DNA from: Rappaport israeli
Lineage (GTDB): Bacteria; Pseudomonadota; Gammaproteobacteria; Cardiobacteriales; Cardiobacteriaceae
Direction of reading: 5' to 3'
Length of the DNA stretch: 64,000 bases
NCBI RefSeq assembly: GCF_001888055.1
Contig: NZ_LXHZ01000022.1
Coordinates: forward strand, 222,679 to 286,678
Shown here: piece by piece, positions 42,128 through 51,529 of the stretch
Layout of the letters: every line of letters starts with the position of its first letter
How positions within the stretch are numbered: position 1 is the stretch's first letter
Notes under the pieces: generated by a model
Seen by the model: only the letters and a program-made list of their open reading frames with translations
What the model was told of the DNA's origin: nothing
The model's database searches: none
Translations under genes and position numbers: made by a program

Positions 42128-43401
42128 TGCACAGTTATTTAATTCATTCACTTGCTCCGTTGGTGTTTGGTTCTGGCAAGCCTTTTACCGCCCAAGCGTC
42201 TGCCAAAGATGTTAATTTTCCCTTGCCCAGTGCAGGGGCAGGGTTAATTCGTTCTTTAAGCATCGCCCAAGGTAAAAGTAATCTTGATAAAAATCGCTGT
42301 GGTTTAAAAGATAAAGACTATCAAGCGTTATTAAACATCAAAAGCTGTGGCGTGTATTTGGTGCGTTATGGTGATGATGCGTTGGCGACTGGCAATGTGG
42401 ACAAGGTAGAGATGTTGCTCCCCAAACCTGCCAACAGCTTATATATTGAAGATGAAACTGGCGAGATGAAGCTTATCCGCCTTGCTCCGCAAGCCTTTGA
42501 CGAGGATTGTGGCAGTGATTTGCCTGCTGGTTTGTTGTATGTACAAACGGTGGATAAAAATGGGCAACCGCTTACGGTTAAAGGTAAGCCCAAAGCTGGG
42601 GCGAATTTTTGGACGCTAAGCGATGTCAAACGTTGGCAACAAGGCGAAAACTTGGATTATAAAACGGTCAACGCCAATGGTTTGGCAAGCATTCCCACCG
42701 ACACACGCACCCAAGTCGCCATAGACGATGACAGTCGAACAAGCGATGACGGCAAATTATTTCAAACCGCCAGCTATGATTTGGGCTATCAAGCTCGCCA
42801 AACGGATGCCATTGCCAAGCGTGGATTTGATGACAAGCGGTTGGGTTTTGTGGTGCTAAGCGAGCAAGAGTTATCAAGCGATTGGGCGACGTTTGGTGGA
42901 GAACGGCGGTTGTCGCAATTTTTGCCATTAACAGGCAAGTGCTTGCCCAAACCCACAGAAGGCGATGTGGATGAAATCAACAAAGCAGGCGGTTTTTCGC
43001 TGACCTTTATCACCCCTGTGATTTTTAACAATGGCTATTGCCCTGCTTGGCTTAATAACAATGAGCAAGAGCAAGAGCAAGACCAAGCGAAGCAAAACCA
43101 AACCGAGCAAGCTCAAACCATACAAGGCAAATTACCCAATAGCACGCTTAGCGTACAATTGCTTGCCGCCGCCATTGAGCGTTGGCAACCTGTTTCTGGT
43201 TGGGACAGTCTGCTGTGGAAACCCAAAGCCAATCGTAAGGCGGTAGCTGCAGGGTCGGTGTATTGGTTTAAACTGCTTGAGCCAATGGACTTAATTACAC
43301 TTAAACGGTTGCATCAATCGCTGGCGGATAATGATTATGACCAAAATGACGGTTTTGGCTTGGCGTTGGTTGCCCCTTATGCCCCATCAAATAACCATTG
43401 A
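42127..43401 (+). CDS. cmr3: Type III-B RAMP protein Cmr3
   Basis: Binds the 5' tag of the crRNA in the Cmr complex together with Cmr2. ATG at 42127 overlaps the cmr2 stop by one base. Starting motif SLAPLVFGSGKPF is the Cmr3 N terminus; LPSAGAGLIRSL is the RAMP element; FGGERRLSQFLPL is the usual GGERR-type segment. A Gln/Glu-rich stretch (EQEQEQDQAKQNQTEQAQ) sits near residue 310 and may be a flexible insertion. The last part (VYWFKLLEPMDLITLKRLHQ, then GFGLALVAPY) fits the family. 424 residues. Confidence 0.88.
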   Translation: MHSYLIHSLAPLVFGSGKPFTAQASAKDVNFPLPSAGAGLIRSLSIAQGKSNLDKNRCGLKDKDYQALLNIKSCGVYLVRYGDDALATGNVDKVEMLLPKPANSLYIEDETGEMKLIRLAPQAFDEDCGSDLPAGLLYVQTVDKNGQPLTVKGKPKAGANFWTLSDVKRWQQGENLDYKTVNANGLASIPTDTRTQVAIDDDSRTSDDGKLFQTASYDLGYQARQTDAIAKRGFDDKRLGFVVLSEQELSSDWATFGGERRLSQFLPLTGKCLPKPTEGDVDEINKAGGFSLTFITPVIFNNGYCPAWLNNNEQEQEQDQAKQNQTEQAQTIQGKLPNSTLSVQLLAAAIERWQPVSGWDSLLWKPKANRKAVAAGSVYWFKLLEPMDLITLKRLHQSLADNDYDQNDGFGLALVAPYAPSNNH

Positions 43402-43450
43402 TTTGATTAAACCACCAAACCAATTAAACTTAAAAACCCAAGGATTTATT

Positions 43451-44326
43451 ATGCAAAACGTTATTTTTCACCTACAAAATCTCTCTGTCCTACATGTTGG
43501 CACAGGTCAAGGCGTGGGCGTGGTAGATTTGCCCATTGCTCGTGCCAAAGCCACCAATTTGCCCATTGTACCCGGTTCTGGATTAAAGGGCGTGTTGCGT
43601 GATGAATGGGCAGACAAAATTGGCAAAGAAAACATCAACACCTTATTTGGCAAAACCGACAACTTTGGCAAAACCGACAACGCCGACCACGCCAGTGCCA
43701 TTGCTTTTGGCGATGCCCAGTTGTTGCTATTGCCCATTCGCTCATTTGCTGGCACGGTTGCTTATGCCACTTGCCCTTTTATTTTGCGTCAATACAAAAG
43801 AGATTTAAGGCTGGATTTAAAGGTTGATAACCTTGATAAAACCGCCTATGTGACAAATGACAGTGCGTTATTGATTGGCGATAAAATTGCCTTAGAAGAT
43901 TTGGACATTAACGCCAAAGCCAACCCTATGGCTGAACAATGGGCAACCCAAATCACCGAACAGTTGTACCCCCAAAGCGTTGCCGATAATGAAGACTGGC
44001 AAACAGCCGTTAAAAGCCGTTTTGTGATTTTGCCTGACAGTGTGTTTTCGTTTTTGGCAGACACCGCCACCGAGATTCGCACTCGCATTCGCATTGACCG
44101 TGCCACACGAGTGGTTAAAAATGGGGCGTTGTGGACAGAAGAAAATCTGCCTGCCGATAGCGTACTGTGGGGCGTGATTGGGGTGAGCGATGCACGAGAC
44201 AAAAGCGGTAAAAAAGCCGATGAACTGTTATCTTTATTACCCCAAGCGGAAACGTCATTACAAATTGGCGGTAAGCACACGGTTGGGCGTGGCTTGTGTC
44301 GTTTGTTGATTGGTGAGGGCAAATAA
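43451..44326 (+). CDS. cmr4: Type III-B backbone RAMP protein Cmr4 (target-RNA nuclease)
   Basis: Repeating backbone subunit that cuts target RNA at 6-nt intervals. The ATG at 43451 has AAGGA 8 nt upstream. The N terminus HVGTGQGVGVVDLPIARAKA contains the loop with the likely catalytic Asp (D25), followed by the RAMP element IVPGSGLKGVLRDE. The late segments RIRIDRATRVVKNGALWTEE and GGKHTVGRGLCRL are typical of Cmr4/Csm3. An 18-bp tandem duplication encodes FGKTDN twice near residue 67. 291 residues, complete; 1 bp before cmr5. Confidence 0.92.
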   Translation: MQNVIFHLQNLSVLHVGTGQGVGVVDLPIARAKATNLPIVPGSGLKGVLRDEWADKIGKENINTLFGKTDNFGKTDNADHASAIAFGDAQLLLLPIRSFAGTVAYATCPFILRQYKRDLRLDLKVDNLDKTAYVTNDSALLIGDKIALEDLDINAKANPMAEQWATQITEQLYPQSVADNEDWQTAVKSRFVILPDSVFSFLADTATEIRTRIRIDRATRVVKNGALWTEENLPADSVLWGVIGVSDARDKSGKKADELLSLLPQAETSLQIGGKHTVGRGLCRLLIGEGK

Positions 44327-44327
44327 T

Positions 44328-44684
44328 ATGAAAATCCGTTCTAAAGACCATGCCGAAAAAGCCTATCCATTGGTTAATGCCATAAAAAATACCGACATAG
44401 AAACCCAATACCGCACCCTTGCTTTAAATTTTCCCACAATGATTTTGCAATCTGGCTTGGTGCAAGCGGTGGGGTTTTTAAGAGCTAAAGGTGAAAAAGA
44501 ACATCTAACTCTGGCAGAGCATATCAGCCAACTTTTGGGGTATCAGGCGGTGGAGCGATTGCACGATGAACTGTTGCAATCAGACATCACCAAGTATCAG
44601 CTACTCACTCGTAACGCCATTGAAGCGGCAAGCTGGCTTAAACGCTATACCCAAGCCTTGCTGAAGAAAGAAGGAGAGTCATAA
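44328..44684 (+). CDS. cmr5: Type III-B small subunit Cmr5
   Basis: Small all-helical subunit that forms the inner filament of the Cmr complex beside the target RNA. ATG at 44328, one base after the cmr4 stop. 118 residues with predicted helices and a conserved-looking centre (MILQSGLVQAVGFLRAK). EAASWLKRYTQALLKKE ends the chain. Identification rests on helical content, size and the fixed position between cmr4 and cmr6. Stop overlaps the cmr6 start by one base. Confidence 0.88.
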   Translation: MKIRSKDHAEKAYPLVNAIKNTDIETQYRTLALNFPTMILQSGLVQAVGFLRAKGEKEHLTLAEHISQLLGYQAVERLHDELLQSDITKYQLLTRNAIEAASWLKRYTQALLKKEGES

Positions 44685-45913
44685 TGAAGCTGATGCGTGA
44701 AAATTTACGCCCTTTATTTAAACAGACCCAAACCGCCCACGCAGGGTTATTGATACAACGTGGCTTAAGCGAATGGCAAGACGGCGAAAAAACAATTAAA
44801 CAAGAGTTGATTAAAAAAATCACCGCCGTACAAGCGGATGAATTGTACTTTTTGGCATTCAAACGCTGGCTAAAACACACCACCCCCACCAGCGACAATG
44901 CCCATTTTGTGGGGATTGGGGCAAGCATTGCAGGCAGATTATTTACAGGCTTGCCATTGGGCGGCACGCTAGAAACAGGCGTTAGCACCCACCACAGCTA
45001 TGGCGTGCCAATGATTGCAGGCTCTAGCATCAAAGGGGCAGTAAGAGCCTACACCGAGCGGTTATTCGCCAAACGCAATGACAATGGCGAGATTGATTTT
45101 GAAAAACGACGCGACAAAAACGACAACGAAACCTTACATTATCAATTTGATGACGACAAAAAAGCCATAATTGACGTGCTATTTGGAGCAGATGATGACA
45201 ACCCCAACGCAGGCTATTTGATATGGCACGATGCGTGGTGGATACCACCAGCCACCAGCGAAGGCAAATTGTCCACAGGCGAGCAAAACAGACCCTTTGC
45301 CCCTGAGGTGGTTACTGTGCATCATCAAAATTATTATAACGGTTCGCTAACAGAAGCCCTAGATATTGAAAATCCCATTCCCAATCAACAACTGGCGATA
45401 CAAGGCGGATTTTATTTTGTGATTGAAGGCGTGTCAGCGTGGGCAAAATACGCTGGCACACTATTAAAACAAACCATTAACGAACAAGGCTTGGGGGCAA
45501 AATCCAGCAGCGGTTATGGCTATTTTGTGGTGGATGATAAACGGCTTGCCCCTTATCAAAAAGCCCTTGAAAAGCAACAAGAACAAGAGCAATTTCAACA
45601 GCTACAAGCACAAATGCAAAACCTAAGCCCCAATCAAAGGCTCATTGAAGAATTTAAACATCATCTGGACAATAATCCAGACAAATGGGAGAAAAAATCC
45701 CCCACAATGTCTTATAAACCCCTAATTAACGACAAACATTATGAATTTGCAGACATTTATAAAGAAGCGATGACTTGGGACGATAAACAAGATATACAAG
45801 CCGTTTATGATATGTTTTTGGCATATTTGCCCAGATTTTTGGGCGGAAAAATTAACCAAAATAAAAACTGGAAAAAAAGAATAAACGAATTACAAGAAAA
45901 AATAGACAGCTAA
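44684..45913 (+). CDS. cmr6: Type III-B RAMP protein Cmr6 with C-terminal extension
   Basis: RAMP subunit next to Cmr1 in the effector complex. FVGIGASIAGRLFTGLPLGG near residue 76 and the RAMP element MIAGSSIKGAVRAYTERLFA are seen, then AGYLIWHDAWWIPP and APEVVTVHHQNYYNG, a typical Cmr6 signature, and GLGAKSSSGYGYFVV. The RAMP part ends near residue 290; a further 120 residues, beginning with a Gln/Glu-rich coiled-coil-like stretch, form an extension that I do not recognise. 409 residues, in frame. Last gene of the tight cmr cluster. Confidence 0.9.
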   Translation: MKLMRENLRPLFKQTQTAHAGLLIQRGLSEWQDGEKTIKQELIKKITAVQADELYFLAFKRWLKHTTPTSDNAHFVGIGASIAGRLFTGLPLGGTLETGVSTHHSYGVPMIAGSSIKGAVRAYTERLFAKRNDNGEIDFEKRRDKNDNETLHYQFDDDKKAIIDVLFGADDDNPNAGYLIWHDAWWIPPATSEGKLSTGEQNRPFAPEVVTVHHQNYYNGSLTEALDIENPIPNQQLAIQGGFYFVIEGVSAWAKYAGTLLKQTINEQGLGAKSSSGYGYFVVDDKRLAPYQKALEKQQEQEQFQQLQAQMQNLSPNQRLIEEFKHHLDNNPDKWEKKSPTMSYKPLINDKHYEFADIYKEAMTWDDKQDIQAVYDMFLAYLPRFLGGKINQNKNWKKRINELQEKIDS

Positions 45914-46102
45914 ACCGCAAGCTTGCCATTTGCCTGTTTCTTTCATTTAGCTGGCATAATGCCCTCAAGGTCAAAACAAAAAGCGTTTATTATCAATATT
46001 TCCATAATATGGCGTATCTAGGAAAAATAGGTTAAAGACTATTGAATTGGCTTAAATCTTAAAATTGTAGATTGGTAGATTTATTCTTAATGGGAGAAAA
46101 CG
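45914..46102 (+). promoter_or_regulatory. AT-rich gap before csx1
   Basis: 189 bp between cmr6 and the Csx1 gene, the only sizeable gap in the island. AT-rich with a GGGAGAAAA ribosome site before 46103. It probably carries a separate promoter; no terminator seen. Confidence 0.35.
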
Positions 46103-47291
46103 ATGGCAACATTAATTAGTTTTTTGGGCGTGGGTAATAAGCAAAAAGGCTATCGCACCGCCAATTATCAGTTCAATGATGGGCAGATTTTTAATAATAC
46201 ACAATATATTGGTTTAACATTGGTAGAAAAAATCAAGCTGCAAAGACTATTTTTTTGGGTACATCAAGCAGTATGTGGGACGTATTTTTGGAAAATGCAG
46301 GCGAAACAATGACTGATGAATGGCTTGGTTTATCTGAAGCGGTTAGCAGTAATCAGGTAACGCAAGAGCAATTAGAACCGTTTTCACATTATTTATCAGA
46401 GAAGCTAAATACACAAGTTCACTGTATTTTAATTCCTTTTGCTAAAAATGAGCAGGAGCAAATTGAAATCTTATCGGTACTGTCTGACCATTTAAGCGAC
46501 AATGAACAAGTGGTTTTAGACGTAACGCACGGTTTTAGGCATTTGCCAATGTTATCACTGGTGGCGGCAAGATTTTTGAAAAAAATCAAACAAGTAGATG
46601 TGTCTCAAGTTTATTATGGGGCGTTTGACATGGCTGCCAAAAAAGATACAGAAACTGATGATGACAAAAAACGCCTGTTTTAGAGCTTGAAAGTCTGCTT
46701 GTGATGCTTGATTGGGTGGATGGCTTGACAACCTTTGATAAAGATGGCGATTATGGCGTATTCGCCCCCTTGCTACAAAAAGAGGGCTTGTCTGAAAACG
46801 ATAGCAGATTGCTACAAGAAGCTATCTTTTTTGAGCGTAACAATAACTCCAGTCAAGCCAAACAAAAGCTGTCTACTGTTTTTAATCAAATTGATGACAT
46901 CAATACCGCTATTTTTAAATTGTTTAAACCGCAATTGATTAAACGCTTGGACTGGTTTAAAAAAGGCAATCGTGGCACACAAGAACAAAAATTGGCGTAT
47001 GAATATTTGGCACGTCAAGATTATTTAAGAGCGGTTATTTTTGCCCAAGAAGGAATGATATCTGAGCAAACAATACAAGATAAAAACGATCCAAATTCTT
47101 ATGATGATAGAGAGTTGGTCAGACAAACATTAAAAGAAAATGAACAACAATTCCGCTTTTTAAATATGATTCGTAACGCCTTGGCTCACGGTCTGGGAAG
47201 AGATGCCAATAAAGACTTAAAACGCATACTTGGTGATGAATCAGCGATGAAGCAAAGCCTAAAACAAAGATTTAATAATCTTATCAAATAG
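46103..47291 (+). CDS. csx1: Csx1-type CARF-HEPN ribonuclease, DxTHG family (two frameshifts)
   Basis: Ancillary RNase expected to be activated by cyclic oligoadenylate from Cas10. The N terminus MATLISFLGVGNKQKGYRTA starts the CARF domain, and VVLDVTHGFRHLPML is the DxTHG motif that defines the TM1812/Csx2 group. Near the C terminus RNALAH (R-x4-H) is the HEPN catalytic motif, followed by GLGRDANKDL. Frame breaks: AA 46235-46236 (one more A gives KIKAAKTIFLGTSSSMWDVF) and A6 46666-46671 (one more A gives DDKKTPVLELESLLVMLDWV). About 396 residues after repair. Lies 189 bp after cmr6, same strand. Confidence 0.88.
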
Positions 47292-47407
47292 TTATTGATA
47301 AAGAACCCAACACTATAACCGCTCTCTTATTTTTGTTAGAATGTGCAGTTTTATTGTGTCTACTTTTGTAGGCGCATCATCATTCACCCAATTATTTTGA
47401 AAGACTC

Positions 47408-48601
47408 ATGAATCATTATGTTTTAGTTTTAAACTGTGGCTCTTCTAGCCTGAAATTTTCTGTTGTTAATCCTGATAATGGCGATGAACCTTTTAAAGGC
47501 ATCGCCGAGCGCTTAAATACCAATGAGACAGGTAGTCTCACTATTAAAACCGCAAACAGTAAACAACAAACCGACCTAACACCCAGCACCCACGAACAAG
47601 CTCTGCTTGAAATTGTGCAAGCTCTAAAAAATCAAGGGTTGGCTGAGAGCATTAGTGCGGTTGGGCATCGTGTGGTACATGGTGGGGAATATTTTTCACA
47701 ATCAGTGGTCATTGATGACAGCGTGCGCGATAAAATCGCCGACTGTATTCGCTTGGCGCCATTACATAATCCCGCGCATGTTACAGGAATTGACGCGGCG
47801 CGTAAGGCTTTCCCTAATCTTACTCAAGTTGCTGTTTTTGATACGGCTTTTCATCAACAAATGCCTGAAAAAGCGTATCTCTACGCCCTTCCCTATGAAC
47901 TTTATCAGCGCCATGGTATTCGTCGCTATGGGTTTCATGGCACATCCTTTCGTTATATCAGCGCTCAACTGCCACAATGTTTAGGCATTGAGAAACCCAA
48001 GGCGGTTGTTTGTCATCTAGGCAATGGTGGCTCGCTTGCCGCTATTGATGGTGACCATTCTTTAGATACCACCATGGGGCTTACTCCTTTAGAAGGACTT
48101 GTACACGGCACTCGTTCAGGCGATATTGACCCCGCTATTCCCACCCTCCTCTGCCAACAAAATGGCATGACCCCTGATAGCGTCTCTGATTTGTTATGGA
48201 AGCAATCAGGACTTTTGGGACTTTCTGGCATTTCAAATGATTGTCGCACGCTTGAGGAAGCCCTTGAGCAAGGCAATGAAGCTGCTCAGCGCGCTATGCA
48301 CGTTTATTGCTACCGCCTTGCTAAATTAATTGCAGCGCAAGTCGTTGCTTTAGGCGGATTGGACGCACTTGTATTTACTGGTGGCATTGGAGAAAACTCC
48401 TCTTATGTACGCTCTCAAGCGGTTAAAGCGCTTGGCTTCTTGGGACTACATATTGACGCTAGCAAAAATGACGCAACCATTCGCGGTAAGCAAGAGAATA
48501 TCGCCAGTGCTGAGAGTCTTCCTATTTGGGTTATTCCAACCAATGAAGAATGGCTGATTGCCCATGATGCCCATCAACTTGCACAAGGAAAAACACTATG
48601 A
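47408..48601 (+). CDS. ackA: Acetate kinase
   Basis: Interconverts acetyl phosphate and acetate with ATP formation. N-terminal VLNCGSSSLKFSVV is the phosphate-binding element of the ASKHA fold. GHRVVHGGEYF, PLHNPAHVTGI, GFHGTSFRYIS and HLGNGGSL follow, and FTGGIGENSSYVR is near the C terminus. 397 residues, complete. Its TGA overlaps the ATG of pta in an ATGA arrangement, giving translational coupling of the two enzymes of the acetate pathway. Confidence 0.97.
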   Translation: MNHYVLVLNCGSSSLKFSVVNPDNGDEPFKGIAERLNTNETGSLTIKTANSKQQTDLTPSTHEQALLEIVQALKNQGLAESISAVGHRVVHGGEYFSQSVVIDDSVRDKIADCIRLAPLHNPAHVTGIDAARKAFPNLTQVAVFDTAFHQQMPEKAYLYALPYELYQRHGIRRYGFHGTSFRYISAQLPQCLGIEKPKAVVCHLGNGGSLAAIDGDHSLDTTMGLTPLEGLVHGTRSGDIDPAIPTLLCQQNGMTPDSVSDLLWKQSGLLGLSGISNDCRTLEEALEQGNEAAQRAMHVYCYRLAKLIAAQVVALGGLDALVFTGGIGENSSYVRSQAVKALGFLGLHIDASKNDATIRGKQENIASAESLPIWVIPTNEEWLIAHDAHQLAQGKTL

Positions 48602-50718
48602 GCAAACCCATTTTAATTGTTAGCACCCATCCTGGTGCTGGTCTAACCTCTACTGTTCTTGGACTGTATCACGCCCTAGACCGCCAAGGCTCAAAAGTGG
48701 CTTTTCATAAGCCCATCCTTCAGTTAAATAACGAACACGACACTCAAGATTACAGCGAAATCTTACTCAGCAAACATTGTCGTGCCGCACAAGACCCAAG
48801 CCTGCGCATTCATCCTGAACGGGTACAAAAAGCCATCGACAAAGATAAACTTGATGAGTTGATGGAAGAGATTATCGATAATTTTAACAACGCCAAAGGG
48901 GATGCTGATATCGTTATCATGGAAGGGCTACTAGAAAACGCCAGCACCCCCTACGCACATGATGTTAATAAACGTATTGCCCGCGCGCTCTCTGCTGATG
49001 TCATCTTATTATCAAGTGCGCGTGTGCCCAACCTTCAGCGTTTAGAAAATCGTCTTGAATATGCCATTAATCAATTTGGTGGGCGTGAAAAAGAAATCGT
49101 ATTAGGCGCTATCATCAACCATGTCGATGATGAAAACGCCCTCACCACCGAACAAATCATCACCTCTAAAATCTTTGGGCGGCAATTCCAACTTTTCGGC
49201 GCAATTCCTGCCAATAAAACACTCTCCGCTCCACGCGTCATTGATTTACAAAAACATCTCAACGCAAACATCGTCCTAGAAGGCGAAATGCATAAACGCC
49301 GCGTGCATGAATATGTTATGTTTGCGCGCACTGTCCCCAACGCGGTACACCTCCTGCGCCCCAACTATTGCATATTTTCTCCTTGCGACCGCGTCGATAC
49401 CCTCATGGCAGTTACCATCGCCGCCAAATCAGGCGCAAATCTTGGTTGCCTTATCCTAACCGGTGAAACCAACACCTCCGACACCATCATGAAGCTTTGC
49501 CGCCCTCTACTTGAAGAAAGCAAACTTCCCATCCTTCATGTCGCCATTAGCAGCTGGAAAACAGGACTGGCCATGGAAGGATTTAACCGCTACATCCCTG
49601 ATGATGACGATGAGCGCGTACAAAATACCAAAGAATATTTTGCCGAACACATCAAAAGCGACTGGGTCGATGCTTATCTTAAGCGCCAACGACAAAGCGC
49701 CATCTCACCTGCCGCGTTTCGTTATGGCATCGTCCAACGGGCTATCGCTGCACAAAAAACCATCGTTCTTCCAGAAGGCAACGAACCCCGCACCGTCGTC
49801 GCCGCCAGCCTTTGCGCCGCGCGCGGTATGGCAAAATGCATTCTTCTCGCCAACCCTGAAGAAGTACGCCACATAGCAGAACAGCAAGGCGTCAGCCTAG
49901 GGGATAACATTGAAATCATTGACCCCGACACCATCCGCGAACGCTACATCCCGCGCCTAATCGAATTGCGCAAACATAAAGGCATGAACGAAACACTGGC
50001 ACGCACCCAACTCGAAGACAACGTCATGCTCGCCACCATGATGCTTGAAGCAGACGTCGTCGATGGACTCGTCTCAGGCGCAGTCCACACCACCGCCAAC
50101 ACCATCCGCCCACCATTACAAATCATCAAAACAGCAGAAGGTGCCCAAGTAGTCTCCTCCGTCTTCTTTATGTGCCTACCCGACCAAGTGCTCGTATATG
50201 GCGACTGCGCCATCATCCCCAACCCCAGCGAAGACGAACTGGCACAAATAGCCATCCAATCGCATGATTCAGCCAAAGCATTTGGCATCGAACCGCGTGT
50301 TGCAATGATTTCCTACTCAACAGGCACCTCAGGCAGTGGCGCAGACGTAGAAAAAGTCAAAACCGCCACCGAAAAAGTTCGCCAACTGCGCCCTGATATT
50401 CTAGTGGATGGACCCTTACAATACGACGCCGCAGCCATTGAATCCGTTGGCAAAAAGAAAGCGCCCGACAGCCCAGTAGCTGGACGCGCCACCGTCTTCA
50501 TCTTCCCAGACCTCAACACAGGAAACACCACCTACAAAGCAGTCCAACGTTCTGCAAATGCCATATCAATGGGGCCTGTTCTACAAGGCATGCGCAAACC
50601 CGTCAACGACCTCTCACGCGGCGCATTAGTAGATGATATTGTTTACACCATCGCCATCACCGCCGTTCAAGCGGCACAAAACGATGCCAAACAAACCCAA
50701 ACCCCACATAACCCCTAA
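48598..50718 (+). CDS. pta: Phosphate acetyltransferase, long form
   Basis: Converts acetyl-CoA and phosphate to acetyl phosphate. The N-terminal part (ILIVSTHPGAGLTSTVLGLY) is the BioD-like P-loop-type domain. A DRTGG domain occupies about residues 220-330. The catalytic PTA_PTB domain starts near 375 (FRYGIVQRAIAAQKTIVLPE) with later MISYSTGTSGSGADVEKV and LVDGPLQYDAA. 706 residues, the length of the E. coli long form. Operon with ackA. Confidence 0.96.
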   Translation: MSKPILIVSTHPGAGLTSTVLGLYHALDRQGSKVAFHKPILQLNNEHDTQDYSEILLSKHCRAAQDPSLRIHPERVQKAIDKDKLDELMEEIIDNFNNAKGDADIVIMEGLLENASTPYAHDVNKRIARALSADVILLSSARVPNLQRLENRLEYAINQFGGREKEIVLGAIINHVDDENALTTEQIITSKIFGRQFQLFGAIPANKTLSAPRVIDLQKHLNANIVLEGEMHKRRVHEYVMFARTVPNAVHLLRPNYCIFSPCDRVDTLMAVTIAAKSGANLGCLILTGETNTSDTIMKLCRPLLEESKLPILHVAISSWKTGLAMEGFNRYIPDDDDERVQNTKEYFAEHIKSDWVDAYLKRQRQSAISPAAFRYGIVQRAIAAQKTIVLPEGNEPRTVVAASLCAARGMAKCILLANPEEVRHIAEQQGVSLGDNIEIIDPDTIRERYIPRLIELRKHKGMNETLARTQLEDNVMLATMMLEADVVDGLVSGAVHTTANTIRPPLQIIKTAEGAQVVSSVFFMCLPDQVLVYGDCAIIPNPSEDELAQIAIQSHDSAKAFGIEPRVAMISYSTGTSGSGADVEKVKTATEKVRQLRPDILVDGPLQYDAAAIESVGKKKAPDSPVAGRATVFIFPDLNTGNTTYKAVQRSANAISMGPVLQGMRKPVNDLSRGALVDDIVYTIAITAVQAAQNDAKQTQTPHNP

Positions 50719-50813
50719 ATTTTGCTAAAATAATTTAGCCTAATTTAGGTCAATCTAGCGCAAGGTCCTATACCCTGCGCCTAAACCAAAACATCAAAAC
50801 AAAGAGGTCCATC

Positions 50814-51064
50814 ATGGGTATCAGTCCAATTCAACTCCTTATCGTACTTGCCATCGTCGTTTTAATCTTTGGTGGCAAACGCCTACGCAGCCTAGGCTCA
50901 GATTTAGGACACGCCATCAAAGGCTTTAAAGAAGTTACCAAAGAAGACAAACCAAAAGACACCCAACCCAATAATCACATCCACCACCACAAAAATGACC
51001 AACAAGGCAACATTATCGACATTGACACCAAAAACGAACACGACAAAACCAACCCCCCACATAA
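50814..51064 (+). CDS. tatA: Sec-independent translocase subunit TatA (frameshift at 3' end)
   Basis: Forms the protein-conducting element of the twin-arginine translocase. The short N terminus [20 protein letters not shown] is the membrane helix, followed by the amphipathic helix [19 protein letters not shown] and a polar, His/Asn-rich tail. As written the frame runs to 51110 and overlaps tatB by 34 bp. The C6 run 51053-51058 is the likely error: one more C gives a stop at about 51064, just before the tatB start, the normal arrangement. AGAGG precedes the ATG. Confidence 0.9.
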
Positions 51065-51076
51065 ACCAAATACACC

Positions 51077-51529
51077 ATGTTTGATATTGGATTTTGGGAA
51101 CTCACCCTAATTGCCATAATAGGCATTATCGTCATAGGACCCCAGCGCCTTCCCGAAGTTGTGCGCACAATAGCCATAGCACTACGCAAAATCCGCCATA
51201 GCATCTACAACGTCAAAGCCGACATTAGCCGCGAACTCGATTTAGACAACCTCCGCCAAACCTTCCAAGACACCCAAATCCAAGACCACATTCAAAAACT
51301 CAACCAATCCATCCTCGAACAACACCCCAACCCCCTAGACGACCCAGAACTCACCACCCCAGTTGAAGACATCCAACACAACCTCAAAGAAAACATCCAC
51401 CAACTCCGCACCTTCCTAAACGCCACTCCAGAACAAGAACAACAACAAGCCCACGAACAAGCCGACACCGGCATAGAACCCGACCCTAAAAACCCCACCA
51501 CCACAAGCGACGACCCACCCCACCCATGA
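51077..51529 (+). CDS. tatB: Sec-independent translocase subunit TatB
   Basis: Receives twin-arginine substrates together with Tat[21 protein letters not shown] is the TatB membrane helix with the conserved Glu8, then [13 protein letters not shown] with the GP hinge and an extended amphipathic helix. The C-terminal half is polar and Pro/Gln-rich. 150 residues. The stop codon overlaps the tatC start (ATGA). Confidence 0.95.
   Translation: MFDIGFWELTLIAIIGIIVIGPQRLPEVVRTIAIALRKIRHSIYNVKADISRELDLDNLRQTFQDTQIQDHIQKLNQSILEQHPNPLDDPELTTPVEDIQHNLKENIHQLRTFLNATPEQEQQQAHEQADTGIEPDPKNPTTTSDDPPHP

Noticed and set aside
46103-47291. csx1 as a decayed pseudogene
   Set aside because: Both breaks are one-base indels in A runs and all signature motifs are intact, so it is called as one gene.
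51064-51110. TatA extending into tatB
   Set aside because: The C6 run 51053-51058 is a likely indel; one more C gives a stop just before tatB.
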